64,000 nucleotides of DNA, taken from the NCBI GenBank assembly GCA_025463765.1, contig JAODBC010000013.1:62001-126000 (forward strand). Direction: 5' to 3'. Position 1 is the first letter of the stretch. Each line of letters begins with the position of its first letter. Under the pieces are notes generated by a model. It saw only the letters and a program-made list of their open reading frames with translations, made no database searches and was not told where the DNA came from. The translations under genes were made by a program, and so were the position numbers. Below, in pieces: positions 20,159-29,582 of the stretch. Origin of the DNA: Subtercola sp. Lineage in GTDB: Bacteria > Actinomycetota > Actinomycetes > Actinomycetales > Microbacteriaceae.

Positions 20159-20744
20159 TCAGGTTGTCTTGCCGCGAAGCGGTGGTGATGCTGTCAGGCG
20201 CGCGTGCTGACCGACGCCGTCGACGACTTCTTTCAGAGCATCGGTCGCGGGTATCTCCGGGATCCACCCCAAGACGTCTCTAGCTCTCTCGGTGCTCATG
20301 AGGGGCACGGTCACGGCAATATCAACCCAGCCGGGATCAGTGGATTGCAGTCGCAGTCTCCAGGTGAGCCCGACAAGGAAACGGGCTGCTCGGGCGCTGA
20401 ACGGGATGCTGCGGCTAGCGCCGATGGCGTGTGCGATCGTTTGCGGGTGAAGCACAGGTTCTGCCGCCAGATTGAAGGCGCCTGCAGCACCGAGGTGAAT
20501 GGCGCGCCCTCGATATTTTAAGCACAACCGCATCAGCACCAGCGAAAACGGAGGCGAGGTGCGCCCGCGCATCAGCGTTACCGACATCGATCGAGCGCCA
20601 CTCAACACCCGAATATGATGGATCGCTCTCATCCGGGCGGCGCCTGGCGACGCCAACGATCTCGGTGACCTCTGGCACGTGATGTAAACGTTCCAGTACC
20701 GCTGTTCCGAGGTTGCCGGTTGCTCCTACCACGATGATTCTCAC
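20159..20744 (-). pseudogene. Broken NAD-dependent epimerase/dehydratase gene
   Basis: The 5' part (from GTG 20744) encodes a Rossmann start, RIIVVGATGNLGTAVLERL, followed by GVEWRSIDVGNADAR and FAGADAVV, where similarity stops. In another frame, ending at 20159, the C-terminal part of the same family appears: GAFNLAAEPVLHPQTIA, then ERARDVLGWIPEIPATDAL. The two parts are out of frame and total far less than the usual 300-plus residues, so the gene has lost a central segment and the reading frame. It was probably a nucleoside-diphosphate-sugar epimerase-like protein. Confidence 0.8.
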
Positions 20745-20938
20745 AAGCGCTCGTTTCCCTTCTGCGATCGGTTGTCGGGGCGCAGGTGTCACAATCGGCC
20801 TGCGGTGCCGTAGACGCGTCACTGGGAATGGTCGGCTACGAGGATGGCAAGCCCTTTAGGTTTTTTTCTGTACGCGGTCAACTTGGGTGAGTGCCTCCCG
20901 TAACGCGGTGGGCTGAGCTGAGGTGAGGAGCGAAGCTG

Positions 20939-22084
20939 ATGCGAGCAATGGTGTACCGGGGCCCGTACAGGATCCGTGTCGAAGAGAAGCCCATTCCAAA
21001 GATCGAACATCCTAACGATGCGATCGTACGTGTCACCAGGGCGGCGATCTGCGGATCCGATTTGCATCTCTACCACGGGATGATGCCTGACACTCGGGTC
21101 GGATCCACGTTCGGCCACGAGTTCATCGGTGTCGTTCACGAGGTCGGGCCGTCGGTTCAGAATCTCGCTGTCGGCGACCGGGTGATGGTGCCGTTCAATA
21201 TCTACTGCGGTACCTGTTATTTCTGTGCAAAGGGGCTGTACTCGAACTGCCACAACGTGAACCCGAACGCAACAGCAGTGGGCGGAATCTATGGTTACTC
21301 TCACACCTGCGGCGGGTACGACGGCGGCCAAGCGGAATACGTTCGCGTTCCCCTGGCTGACGTAGGTCCGTCGATCATCCCGGATTGGCTGCACGAAGAA
21401 GACGCGCTGATGATGACCGACGCGCTGGCCACAGGCTACTTCGGCGCGCAACTCGGCGACATCGTCGAAGGTGACACGGTCGTCGTCTTCGGCGCCGGGC
21501 CGGTGGGCCTCTTCGCGGCGCAATCCGCGTGGCTGATGGGTGCCGGCCGGGTCATCGTCATCGATCACCTCGACTACCGGCTGGAGAAGGCCCGAGAGTT
21601 CGCCTTCGCGGAGACGATCAGCTTCACCGACGTCAACGACATCGTGCTCGAGCTGAAGAAGCAGACCGACTGGCTCGGCGCGGATGTCATCATCGACGCA
21701 GTCGGTGCGGAGGCCGACGGCAACGTGATCCAACACGTTTCTGCCGCGAAACTAAAGCTCCAGGGCGGCTCCCCGGTCGCCCTGAACTGGGCGATCGACT
21801 CGGCGCGGAAGGGCGGCACGATCTCGGTGATGGGTGCCTATGGGCCACTCTTCAGCGCAGTGAAATTCGGCGACGCCATGAACAAGGGCCTGACTATCCG
21901 TACCAATCAGGCGCCCGCGAAACGACAATGGCCTCGCCTTCTGGAACATATCCAGGCCGGCCGTCTGGTACCCCGCGACGTGATCACCCACCGCATCCCG
22001 CTGGAGTACGTCGCCGAGGGATACCACCTGTTCTCGGCAAAGCTCGACGGTTGCATCAAGACCGTCATCACCACCGAACCGTAA
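20939..22084 (+). CDS. Zinc-dependent alcohol dehydrogenase (MDR superfamily)
   Basis: A 381-residue medium-chain dehydrogenase. The catalytic zinc region is AAICGSDLHLYHG with GHEFIGVVHEVG; the structural zinc Cys cluster is CGTCYFCAKGLYSNC. The coenzyme fold is VVVFGAGPVGLFAAQSA. The length and the insert around NAIDSARKGGTI-like sequence resemble glutathione-independent formaldehyde dehydrogenase and related polyol dehydrogenases. The ATG follows GGTGAGGAG. It is followed 9 nt later by a small protein and is probably cotranscribed with it. Substrate unknown. Confidence 0.9.
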   Translation: MRAMVYRGPYRIRVEEKPIPKIEHPNDAIVRVTRAAICGSDLHLYHGMMPDTRVGSTFGHEFIGVVHEVGPSVQNLAVGDRVMVPFNIYCGTCYFCAKGLYSNCHNVNPNATAVGGIYGYSHTCGGYDGGQAEYVRVPLADVGPSIIPDWLHEEDALMMTDALATGYFGAQLGDIVEGDTVVVFGAGPVGLFAAQSAWLMGAGRVIVIDHLDYRLEKAREFAFAETISFTDVNDIVLELKKQTDWLGADVIIDAVGAEADGNVIQHVSAAKLKLQGGSPVALNWAIDSARKGGTISVMGAYGPLFSAVKFGDAMNKGLTIRTNQAPAKRQWPRLLEHIQAGRLVPRDVITHRIPLEYVAEGYHLFSAKLDGCIKTVITTEP

Positions 22085-22093
22085 GGAGCAACC

Positions 22094-22642
22094 ATGCCCT
22101 ACATCGCCAGTGAGCACACCCATCCGTCGTCAGATGAGCTCCGCGCCCGAATCCCCGGGTGGGGCGCTGACCTTGACCCGGCTGATCGTCCATCGGTTCC
22201 GCGGGAACGTTCAGACTTGGCAAGCGGCGCACACTGGGTCATCCCGGAGCAGCAGCCGGAGCTGCGTAGACGTGAACGCTCAGTCGAGCACGGCATGTTG
22301 CCGCCGGTGTTCGGCACTGCTCAACCGTTGCACGGCATCTCAGGTCTCATCCGGGGTGCCGCATACAAACGGTTCAGCGAAGCCCAGACCGCACACTGGC
22401 TACTCCTCATCCTCGGGGACCGGGTAGACGTGATCGGCAGCCGCGCCAGGTCGACGGTTCGGGGCCGACCTGACAACCCGATCAGGGAGACGGGTGTTCT
22501 CAGCGAAATCGGACGTCACCCCATCGGGTCTCGCTTTGGGCGGGGCCGTGCCGACGTCAAACACAGTTGGCTTGACCCGGTCATCGTTCTCGGCCCAGTA
22601 TCCGTTCTGGCGCTCGTCCTCGTTGCCCGCCGGCGTCGCTGA
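22094..22642 (+). CDS. Conserved hypothetical protein with C-terminal membrane anchor
   Basis: A 182-residue protein starting 9 nt after the dehydrogenase (ribosome site AAGGAG). The N-terminal half is hydrophilic with ELRARIPGWGADLDPADRP, a phrase I recognise from small proteins that accompany zinc alcohol dehydrogenases. The C-terminus has a single hydrophobic segment (DPVIVLGPVSVLALVLVA) ending in a positive RRRR tail. It may tether or assist the dehydrogenase. The function is not known. Confidence 0.65.
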   Translation: MPYIASEHTHPSSDELRARIPGWGADLDPADRPSVPRERSDLASGAHWVIPEQQPELRRRERSVEHGMLPPVFGTAQPLHGISGLIRGAAYKRFSEAQTAHWLLLILGDRVDVIGSRARSTVRGRPDNPIRETGVLSEIGRHPIGSRFGRGRADVKHSWLDPVIVLGPVSVLALVLVARRRR

Positions 22643-22740
22643 CCGAGCGAAGCGGAGTTCGGATCGCTGGATCGCGGTCTTGAGAGCGTGCTGCCGTTGC
22701 TGCCGGTTCTCTTGACACGGGGACCCGTCCATGCCAATCT

Positions 22741-22766
22741 CTTATTCAACCGATTAGTTGAATAAG
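22741..22766. promoter_or_regulatory. Operator dyad for the ArsR-SRPBCC pair
   Basis: CTTATTCAAC-cgatta-GTTGAATAAG is a perfect 10-bp inverted repeat with a 6-bp spacer, 54 bp upstream of the ArsR start. The TTCAAC...GTTGAA core is the type of site bound by ArsR-like repressors of SRPBCC genes, so autoregulation is likely. Confidence 0.75.
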
Positions 22767-22819
22767 GGGGGCGGTTACCAATTTCCGGTGGCGCTACAGA
22801 GAATCTCAATAGGGCTTTC

Positions 22820-23122
22820 ATGGCTCTGTCCGACCCTGTGCGGCGATCCCTGATAGCCCGTCTTTCGTTGAGCGACGCCACCGTGAACGATCTAGCTGAA
22901 CCGTTCGAGATCAGCATCCAAGCGATTTCTAAGCACCTGAAAGTGCTCGAGAACGCCGGGTTGATCAGCAAAAGTCGCGACGGTCAACGTCGCCTCTGCC
23001 ATCTCGACGAACAGGCACTCGAGACGCTGACGTCGTGGATAGACGCGACCCGCCTCACCGCCGAGCGGCGACACCGCCGTCTCGACGACCTACTGACCAA
23101 AATAACCAAGGAGACACCATGA
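22820..23122 (+). CDS. ArsR-family winged-helix repressor
   Basis: A 100-residue winged helix protein (SDPVRRSLIARL, then VNDLAEPFEISIQAISKHLKVLE and an HxD-like wing). It lacks the metal-binding Cys pairs of true arsenic sensors and belongs to the class paired with SRPBCC proteins. The annotated ATG is the only usual start; the frame is open upstream to 22766 and the encoded NLNRAF resembles the family N-terminus, so an unusual earlier start cannot be excluded. It overlaps the next gene by 4 nt. Confidence 0.87.
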   Translation: MALSDPVRRSLIARLSLSDATVNDLAEPFEISIQAISKHLKVLENAGLISKSRDGQRRLCHLDEQALETLTSWIDATRLTAERRHRRLDDLLTKITKETP

Positions 23123-23589
23123 CCAACCCCACCCACATCACCGCTGAAGCCGGGCTCCCATTCGTGGACATCATCCGCGAGTTCGAACACCCCATCGATG
23201 CCGTCTTCCGAGCTCATACCGACCAAGACCTCTTCAGCCAGTGGACAGGGCCCGCGCAGCTGACCATGGAGATCGTCCACTTCGATGCCGTGACGGGAGG
23301 CACGTGGAGCTACGTCAGCCGCGACCCCGCCGGCGGCGAGTACCGGTTCCGCGGCGTCTTTCACACCGTCGAAGAGAACGCGCTGATCATCCAGACCTTC
23401 GAATTCGGCGGAGCACCCGCACAGGTTTCGACCAGCACCGCAACCTTCGAAGACCTCGGCGGGCGCACGCGAATTACGACCCATACCGTGTTCCCCACCC
23501 TCCAAGCCCGAGACGGCATGGTCGCCACGGGCATGGAATACGGCATCAACGAGGGGTACACCCGACTCGAGCAGGTACTCGCCAACTGA
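23119..23589 (+). CDS. SRPBCC (AHSA1-like) domain protein
   Basis: A 156-residue helix-grip protein. Family marks are IIREFEHPIDAVFRAHTD, LFSQWTGP and, near the end, TRITTHTVFPTLQARDGM and GYTRLEQVLA. These proteins bind small hydrophobic ligands; most have no assigned function. The ribosome site AAGGAG is followed by an ATG overlapping the ArsR stop, so the two are translationally coupled and share the operator upstream. Confidence 0.88.
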   Translation: MTNPTHITAEAGLPFVDIIREFEHPIDAVFRAHTDQDLFSQWTGPAQLTMEIVHFDAVTGGTWSYVSRDPAGGEYRFRGVFHTVEENALIIQTFEFGGAPAQVSTSTATFEDLGGRTRITTHTVFPTLQARDGMVATGMEYGINEGYTRLEQVLAN

Positions 23590-23762
23590 CCCTGACCAAC
23601 GAGCGTTCCTGCTCTGTGCCTGTGGCCTTCTCGATACCGGTATCGCGGGTGTAGTGCAGCATGGTGAGCGAAGTGGAACGTTCGAACGTTCGTCCCAGGA
23701 TCGCGGATGGTCGCTTCGTTCCATGCGTCGAGCATGACGTCATCCGGCGAATCGGTGAAGGC

Positions 23763-24982
<1,220 letters not shown>

Positions 24983-24994
24983 GCTGCTTCTCAG

Positions 24995-25044
24995 GTAAGT
25001 AATCACTTACTTCACCCTAGCGCAAAGTAAGTGAATGTTTCACT
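24995..25044. promoter_or_regulatory. Probable TetR operator region
   Basis: Several dyads are packed here: GTAAGT-aatc-ACTTAC (24995-25010), CTTACTT paired with AAGTAAG (25006-25012 and 25025-25031) and AGTGAA-tgt-TTCACT (25030-25044). They lie between the TetR gene and the divergent pseudogene and reductase, as expected for an autoregulated TetR repressor. Confidence 0.65.
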
Positions 25045-25055
25045 ACGATGGGCGC

Positions 25056-25616
25056 ATGGCACGAGACGCAGATGCGACACGAGAGCGCATCTTGACCGCT
25101 GCGGCGCATGAGTTCGCCGAACGGGGACTGGCCGGTGCGCGCATCGACCGCATCGCCGCAGGCGCCGCGTCGAACGTACGGCTCATCTATTCGCATTTCG
25201 GCAGCAAGGAGAATCTCTTCGGGGAGGTGCTGAACCGCGAGCTGACCGCCTTGGCCGAGACTGTGCCCGTCGATGTGGACGATCTGCCGGGGTGGGTCGG
25301 GCGCCTCTTCGACTACCACCGCGTGCACCCTGCCGCTGTGCGGATCAGTCTCTGGCGCGAACTCGAACGGCCCGAACTCGGACCCGACCATTCACCCCTG
25401 TACGCGGAGAAGGTCGCGGCGATGGCCAGCACGGCCGGTGCCGCTGACACGGCAGTCGACCTGCTCGTACTGCTCTACGGCATGGCTCAGGCCTGGTTCT
25501 TCACGCCGCTTGGACTCAGAAGGTCGGATGGTTCAGACCCGCTGACCGAGGAACGGATAAGCGCCCACCGTCGAACACTTGTCGCCGCAACGAGAGCCCT
25601 CACCGACAAGCAGTGA
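25056..25616 (+). CDS. TetR-family transcriptional regulator
   Basis: A 186-residue repressor. The N-terminal helix-turn-helix spans about residues 5-50 (ATRERILTAAAHEFAERG, then IDRIAAGAASNVRLIYSHFG). The C-terminal ligand and dimer domain is all-helical. ATG 25056 gives the standard N-terminus; an in-frame start at 25035 lies within the operator dyads. Divergent from the broken DUF385 gene and the aldo/keto reductase, which it probably controlled. Confidence 0.88.
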   Translation: MARDADATRERILTAAAHEFAERGLAGARIDRIAAGAASNVRLIYSHFGSKENLFGEVLNRELTALAETVPVDVDDLPGWVGRLFDYHRVHPAAVRISLWRELERPELGPDHSPLYAEKVAAMASTAGAADTAVDLLVLLYGMAQAWFFTPLGLRRSDGSDPLTEERISAHRRTLVAATRALTDKQ

Positions 25617-26160
25617 TTGCAGAGCGTCGTCGTGCCCTCACGGACCATAAGTCAGGCCGGGGACTGAACCTTGCTGGGCTGGGGTGGTTGCAGAAGGTGC
25701 ATCGAGTTGGTGAGAGGAGTGCCACGCGGTGCGGGCACCGGGTTCGTCAATCCACTGTGAATGCCGCGGGCTCAGTCCCTAATCAACGCTGATCGAGGAC
25801 TGAGCCTGCGGCTAATCTCGGGCCCGCAGCAGGAATCATCCAGGCTAGTCACCGGCATCTTCGCCAACGAAAGCGGTTCCGGTTCCCAAGCGAGCCACAC
25901 ACAGGCTACGCCCTCGCGGCGCTTCGGCCAACCTTCGGCGAACCTCCGGCCCCCTCAAGATCATCGACTCGATTCCCGGCGCCGAACAGGCGGGAAACGC
26001 ATGCGTCAGATGCAGACAGAAACCGAGACTTCGTCGAAATCGGTCGCTCGCAGGTGCTGGCCTGTTTGACGATGAATCTTGATCCAGTTGGTGAGGCGCT
26101 CAGCGCGGCGGGCCGACCGCATCTAAAACCCAGCGTGCAAGCAGTCGCTAGTGGGCGTGG
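25617..26160. other. 544-bp stretch without a recognisable gene
   Basis: No open frame here resembles a protein family, and no RNA gene was seen. It separates the TetR gene from the toxin-antitoxin pair. It is a candidate place for the left boundary of the genomic island, but no copy of the tRNA-Lys 3' end was found in it. Confidence 0.4.
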
Positions 26161-26676
26161 TTAAAATCCGTTGAGAATGGTGGCTTCCGCATCCTTGACC
26201 AGAAGGAACATAGCGCCATCGTTGGCCAACGGCATCGACTCGAAGCCGAACTTTCGGTAGAAGTTTGCCGCTGACCCGTTCAATGCATCGACTACGACGG
26301 CACGAATACCGACTGTGCGGGCCGCCTGGATGCACTTGAGCAGGGCATCCTGCAGCAGAGAGGCGCCCAGCCCGGAGCCCCTGAACCGCTCGTCGACAGC
26401 CAGGCGGCCAATGAGCACCACTGGGATCGGCGACGGCATGTTGCGCTTCAGCTTGCCTGGAGCAACGTTGAGCGAGAGCGAACTGGTCGAGACCGAATAG
26501 AAACCGGCGATCAGGTTGCTTTCGCGTTCGATGCTGACGAACGTGCGGCTGGCGCCTGTTGCCTCATTCTTGATCGCTCGACCAGAAAGCCAGATGTTCA
26601 GTGAGGTCTCACCGCAGTCGAACTCGGCGACTGAATCGGTCGCTTCAATTGCTCGCGGCCTCGAAAACGTACTCAA
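26161..26676 (-). CDS. GNAT acetyltransferase toxin (TacT/AtaT-like)
   Basis: A 171-residue GNAT protein. The acetyl-CoA loop is RFRGSGLGASLLQDAL and the C-terminal NFYRKFGFESMP carries the catalytic Tyr typical of tRNA-acetylating toxins. FDCGETSLNIWL near the N-terminus is also a family mark. The start is TTG 26676, which overlaps the antitoxin stop (TTGA) and gives the normal length. Such toxins acetylate aminoacyl-tRNA and halt translation. Paired with the DUF1778 antitoxin upstream. Confidence 0.87.
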   Translation of the reverse strand: MSTFSRPRAIEATDSVAEFDCGETSLNIWLSGRAIKNEATGASRTFVSIERESNLIAGFYSVSTSSLSLNVAPGKLKRNMPSPIPVVLIGRLAVDERFRGSGLGASLLQDALLKCIQAARTVGIRAVVVDALNGSAANFYRKFGFESMPLANDGAMFLLVKDAEATILNGF

Positions 26677-26948
26677 TCGGTGAAGACGCTCGGGCGTGAC
26701 AGAAGATCTGCGAGCCCGCTGACATTCTGTGCGGGCCGGTCGAGGATCTTGTTGAATGCATCCCACGAGCGCTTCGAAAGTTTCAGCTCCCGATCGATGC
26801 GAATGACTTCGCCAGCTTCGCGAACGAGCACGGGAACGGAGAAGTCTGTCACCGAACGCCCTGAAAGCGCAGCGGCCTGCTCGATCGCGGCCTTCTGTTC
26901 TGCAGTGAGGCGCAGCTCGAGTCGATCGGATTTAGTCGTTACGCTCAT
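26673..26948 (-). CDS. DUF1778 ribbon-helix-helix antitoxin (TacA-like)
   Basis: A 91-residue antitoxin. The N-terminal ribbon-helix-helix is RLELRLTAEQKAAIEQAAAL followed by GRSVTDF. The C-terminal tail, rich in Leu and Ser, would wrap the GNAT toxin. The start ATG 26948 follows a perfect palindrome. It overlaps the toxin gene by 4 nt. Autoregulation together with the toxin is usual for this family. Confidence 0.9.
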   Translation of the reverse strand: MSVTTKSDRLELRLTAEQKAAIEQAAALSGRSVTDFSVPVLVREAGEVIRIDRELKLSKRSWDAFNKILDRPAQNVSGLADLLSRPSVFTD

Positions 26949-26979
26949 GCCAATAGTGTACGGCAGTTCCCCGTACACT
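26949..26979 (-). promoter_or_regulatory. Promoter-operator of the toxin-antitoxin pair
   Basis: AGTGTACGG-cagttcc-CCGTACACT (26955-26979) is a perfect 9-bp inverted repeat just upstream of the antitoxin ATG. On the minus strand TACACT is followed by only 6 nt before ATG, which fits a -10 box of a leaderless transcript, and no Shine-Dalgarno sequence is present. Antitoxin binding here would cover the promoter. Confidence 0.7.
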
Positions 26980-27368
26980 TCGACGTTTTGCGAAGGTCAG
27001 GACGGTCATCCAGAATTGCGAAGCAATCATCGAGGGAGAGCACGGATTGCTCGGTGCAAGCTATCCCCAGTCACGCCTTGGGCGATCCACGTCTCGACAG
27101 CAGCCCGCGCGAATCGGAAAGCATCTCTCCGCGGATTTGCGCAAAGCCAGGTAATGTCATTGCACCGCGCTCGAGTTCCGGATCGGTGGTTTGCCCTCAA
27201 GCTCGTCTTTGTCCCATATTTCAACAGACTTCGAGCGATCGAAGCCCTGGGGGACCGCTTGATCCCTGTTGTGGGCAAATTGCGGGCACAGAACGCAAGT
27301 CGGTCGCAAGAGGCGGCCCGCTTCGACGGCGAATCCGCTCGGTCGCACCGACCAACGGGGTGGAGCTG
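26980..27368. other. 389-bp stretch without a supported gene
   Basis: Open frames run through this stretch on both strands, but none shows a recognisable domain. The region may be part of the island's left end or decayed sequence. No tRNA, repeat or att-like copy of the tRNA-Lys 3' end was noticed. Confidence 0.35.
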
Positions 27369-27803
27369 GTGAGCCTCTACTCGAAGAATTCAAACAGAGG
27401 CGAATCGTCTCGAATCGAGCAGCTTCTTTCCGAACAGCCTTCTCAAAGCGGCGTTGAGGCTTCAATCACACATCTTCATCGAGATTCAAGACGGCGGCTG
27501 GGTAAGAAAAAGCTCGCAGAACTTGTCGCCAGTTTCGAAGCTGGTGTTTCATCGCGGGCGCTCGCTGAGCAATATAGTCTCGAACGTCACACGGTCTATA
27601 GGCTGCTTGCGGACCACGGGTTCGTTCTAAAGATTGAGCACGAGATCACTCCCGAAGAGCAACTTCGAGCCGTTGGATTGTACGTCGACCACGGGTACTC
27701 GATAGCGAGAGTTGCGGCTGAACTCGGGATTGGGCTTAGTCCAGCCCGCCGAGCACTCAGGAATGGGGGAGTAACCCTTCGTGGCCGCCATCAGCGGGGT
27801 TAG
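27369..27803 (+). CDS. Helix-turn-helix protein, recombinase-tail-like
   Basis: A 144-residue protein starting at GTG 27369, behind GGAG. Residues about 40-85 (GKKKLAELVASFEAGVSSR, then ALAEQYSLERHTVYRLLADHG) form a resolvase/transposase-type helix-turn-helix, and a second HTH-like unit follows (YVDHGYSIARVAAELGIG). Orphan proteins of this kind occur near integrated elements in Actinobacteria, often as remnants of recombinase C-termini. The open frame extends upstream to 26988 but that part has no recognisable content. Function uncertain, DNA binding likely. Confidence 0.6.
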   Translation: MSLYSKNSNRGESSRIEQLLSEQPSQSGVEASITHLHRDSRRRLGKKKLAELVASFEAGVSSRALAEQYSLERHTVYRLLADHGFVLKIEHEITPEEQLRAVGLYVDHGYSIARVAAELGIGLSPARRALRNGGVTLRGRHQRG

Positions 27804-27957
27804 TACGGTAGGAACGTTCATGATGATAGTTGTATGCGGCGAATACTACGCCACTGCCCAGCCGTCGCCGTTTCCACAGATGACCCCTGTAATTGACTGA
27901 TGCGAATGCAGCGGTGCATTGCAATTTGGCTATGGTTGGCGCATAACTAGAGCAGAC

Positions 27958-28524
27958 ATGAAAGCAATCACCTTCGAAGAACTCGTCACCACCATTCGCG
28001 GACTGTCTATTGAAGGCCGACCTTCGATAGTGGGCGTCGATGGTTTCGGTGGCTCCGGAAAGACGACGCTAGCCGTACGACTTGCCGAAGAGCTTGGTGA
28101 TTCCGCCATAGTTCCCATGGATGACTTCATGCTCAAGGAATCGATTGATGATTCATCTTGGGAACACGTCTGGGACCGAAATCGCTTAGCTCGACAAGTT
28201 CTCCAGCCTCTTGTCAGTGGTGAACGGGCAACTTACGATCCGATGGATTGGGAGTCCGGCGGACTTGGCAACCCAGTTCTTGTGCCGGATGCTCGCTGTG
28301 TAATCGTAGAAGGCATTAGTTCACTTCATCCAACGCTGCGACCTTTTTATGACTCTTCCGTTTGGGTGCATATTCCCATTGAGATTGCAATGAACCGGGG
28401 CCAGGCACGAGATGCCGGAAATGAGAATGAGTATCGCTGGAAGCAATGGGCACAAAATGATCTCCGCTATCTCAGCGAGACGCGCCCTGATTACTTCGCG
28501 GATGCGATCATCGAAAATACGTAA
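27958..28524 (+). CDS. P-loop nucleoside kinase-like protein (uridine kinase fold)
   Basis: A 188-residue P-loop kinase. Walker A is GVDGFGGSGKTTLAVRLAEE; PMDDFML matches the substrate-binding DDF motif of uridine kinases, and VIVEGISSLHP is the Walker B-like segment. The C-terminal arginine-rich lid (NRGQARDAGN) fits. It is used for phosphorylating a small substrate, perhaps a nucleoside, but the sequence is divergent. It stands alone on the plus strand, divergent from nothing close. Low G+C relative to the core genes. Confidence 0.75.
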   Translation: MKAITFEELVTTIRGLSIEGRPSIVGVDGFGGSGKTTLAVRLAEELGDSAIVPMDDFMLKESIDDSSWEHVWDRNRLARQVLQPLVSGERATYDPMDWESGGLGNPVLVPDARCVIVEGISSLHPTLRPFYDSSVWVHIPIEIAMNRGQARDAGNENEYRWKQWAQNDLRYLSETRPDYFADAIIENT

Positions 28525-28673
28525 TGGCACGCGACACCATTCCGCAGCACTACTAGCGTTACTCGCTTTTCAGGGCCCAAGAGCGCAGTAAACGCAGCCG
28601 ACCAACATGTGAGGGGTAACTGGCCCAGCAGGCCATGTTCAAACCTAATTCCTAGAAATTCATCTTGGCTTGG

Positions 28674-29135
28674 TCAGTCGTGAGACTGAGCACCGACGAT
28701 CTTGTTGCGAATCTCGTCGAGCCGAGAGTCATCCATTTTTGGGCCTTCCAGAGTCGTAATGAATCCACGGTATTCTTCTACGAATTCGGTGGTGTCACTC
28801 CACACATCCGTCTCGTCTGCCAGTTGTCCGTAAAGAGGTATGAGCTTGGCGTGAACGTATGCAACGCCAGTTCCCTCGAATACGAGTGCTACTCGATTGA
28901 CCGAGAGAGCCTTTTCGAGGAGATTGGCGACCGTTTTGGTTGCGCTCATGAGACTGAGATATTCGTCCTCGTTTAGTGAGAAGACGTTGTCGCCGATGTT
29001 GGTCTTGGGGATCACGACAGTGAACCCTGGGGTGTTGGGAAAGGGTGTGAGAAAAGCAATATAGTCATCGTTTTCCCACACGATGTGACTGTCAATTTCT
29101 CTGCGGACTATCTTGTCGAAAATGGTATCTGACAT
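28674..29135 (-). CDS. HIT-family protein with degenerate histidine triad
   Basis: A 153-residue HIT-fold protein. The N-terminus (IFDKIVRREI, YIAFLTPFPNTPGFTVVIPK) is typical. The triad, normally HxHxH, reads VAYVHAKLIP, so only the central catalytic His is kept, with Tyr and Lys at the flanking positions. A related HxHxK subfamily exists, but Tyr in the first position is unusual. HIT proteins act on nucleotide phosphoramidates or dinucleotide phosphates. It is last in a run of minus-strand genes behind the OLD nuclease and an 87-residue protein. Confidence 0.82.
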   Translation of the reverse strand: MSDTIFDKIVRREIDSHIVWENDDYIAFLTPFPNTPGFTVVIPKTNIGDNVFSLNEDEYLSLMSATKTVANLLEKALSVNRVALVFEGTGVAYVHAKLIPLYGQLADETDVWSDTTEFVEEYRGFITTLEGPKMDDSRLDEIRNKIVGAQSHD

Positions 29136-29209
29136 ATTCTCTTATTTTACAAAGATAAAGATATTTATGCAAACGCATCGCAATCTCGCGGGAATGGTGC
29201 TGGTATTCA

Positions 29210-29473
29210 TCAAACGCCTGCCACGCCGCCCGCAAGTGCTTTGATGTTCCATTCGTCAATCTTCGACAGGAGCATGTTGCTTAGCTCGCGGGCTGTCGTG
29301 GAATGTAGATAGTGACGAACACCATGAATTGTGACCTCGATGCACTCTCCCTGATCGTCCCCGGTCAGAGCGACGGCCACATGGCCGTCTGGCCAGTTCT
29401 GCGGGACCGTTGGCTCATGGGTCTCGTAGACAGAACTTACGCGTTCACGCTTGATTCGACTTGCCTTGCCCAT
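29210..29473 (-). CDS. Small hypothetical protein downstream of the OLD nuclease
   Basis: An 87-residue protein starting at MGKASRIKRERV with a strong AAGGAG ribosome site. The N-terminus is basic, the centre (HVAVALTGDDQGECIEVTIHG, 21 residues from about position 30) is beta-rich and the C-terminus helical. No family was recognised. It lies between the OLD ATPase/nuclease and the HIT protein on the same strand and may be part of that unit. Confidence 0.6.
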   Translation of the reverse strand: MGKASRIKRERVSSVYETHEPTVPQNWPDGHVAVALTGDDQGECIEVTIHGVRHYLHSTTARELSNMLLSKIDEWNIKALAGGVAGV

Positions 29474-29582
29474 ATATTGCTCCTTGTGATTCGAGGCGTC
29501 CAAGAAGGTTCGGACTATCTTGCACCTGAGTATGTCGTGTAGACCGACAATCGCGAGCAGGCTCGCCAACTAGCGACTGACG

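Noticed and set aside
25761-26069. Open frame of 102 codons in the gap after the TetR gene
   Set aside because: No recognisable domain, no ribosome site and a composition like random high-G+C sequence.
27180-27230. Possible left attachment site
   Set aside because: A few bases resemble the tRNA-Lys 3' region, but no continuous match of useful length was found.
26988-27368. Upstream extension of the HTH protein frame
   Set aside because: The extra 127 codons have no recognisable content, while GTG 27369 has GGAG at the right distance.
27157-27465. Minus-strand frame of 102 codons opposite the HTH gene
   Set aside because: Lacks a ribosome site and any family feature; it overlaps the better supported plus-strand gene.
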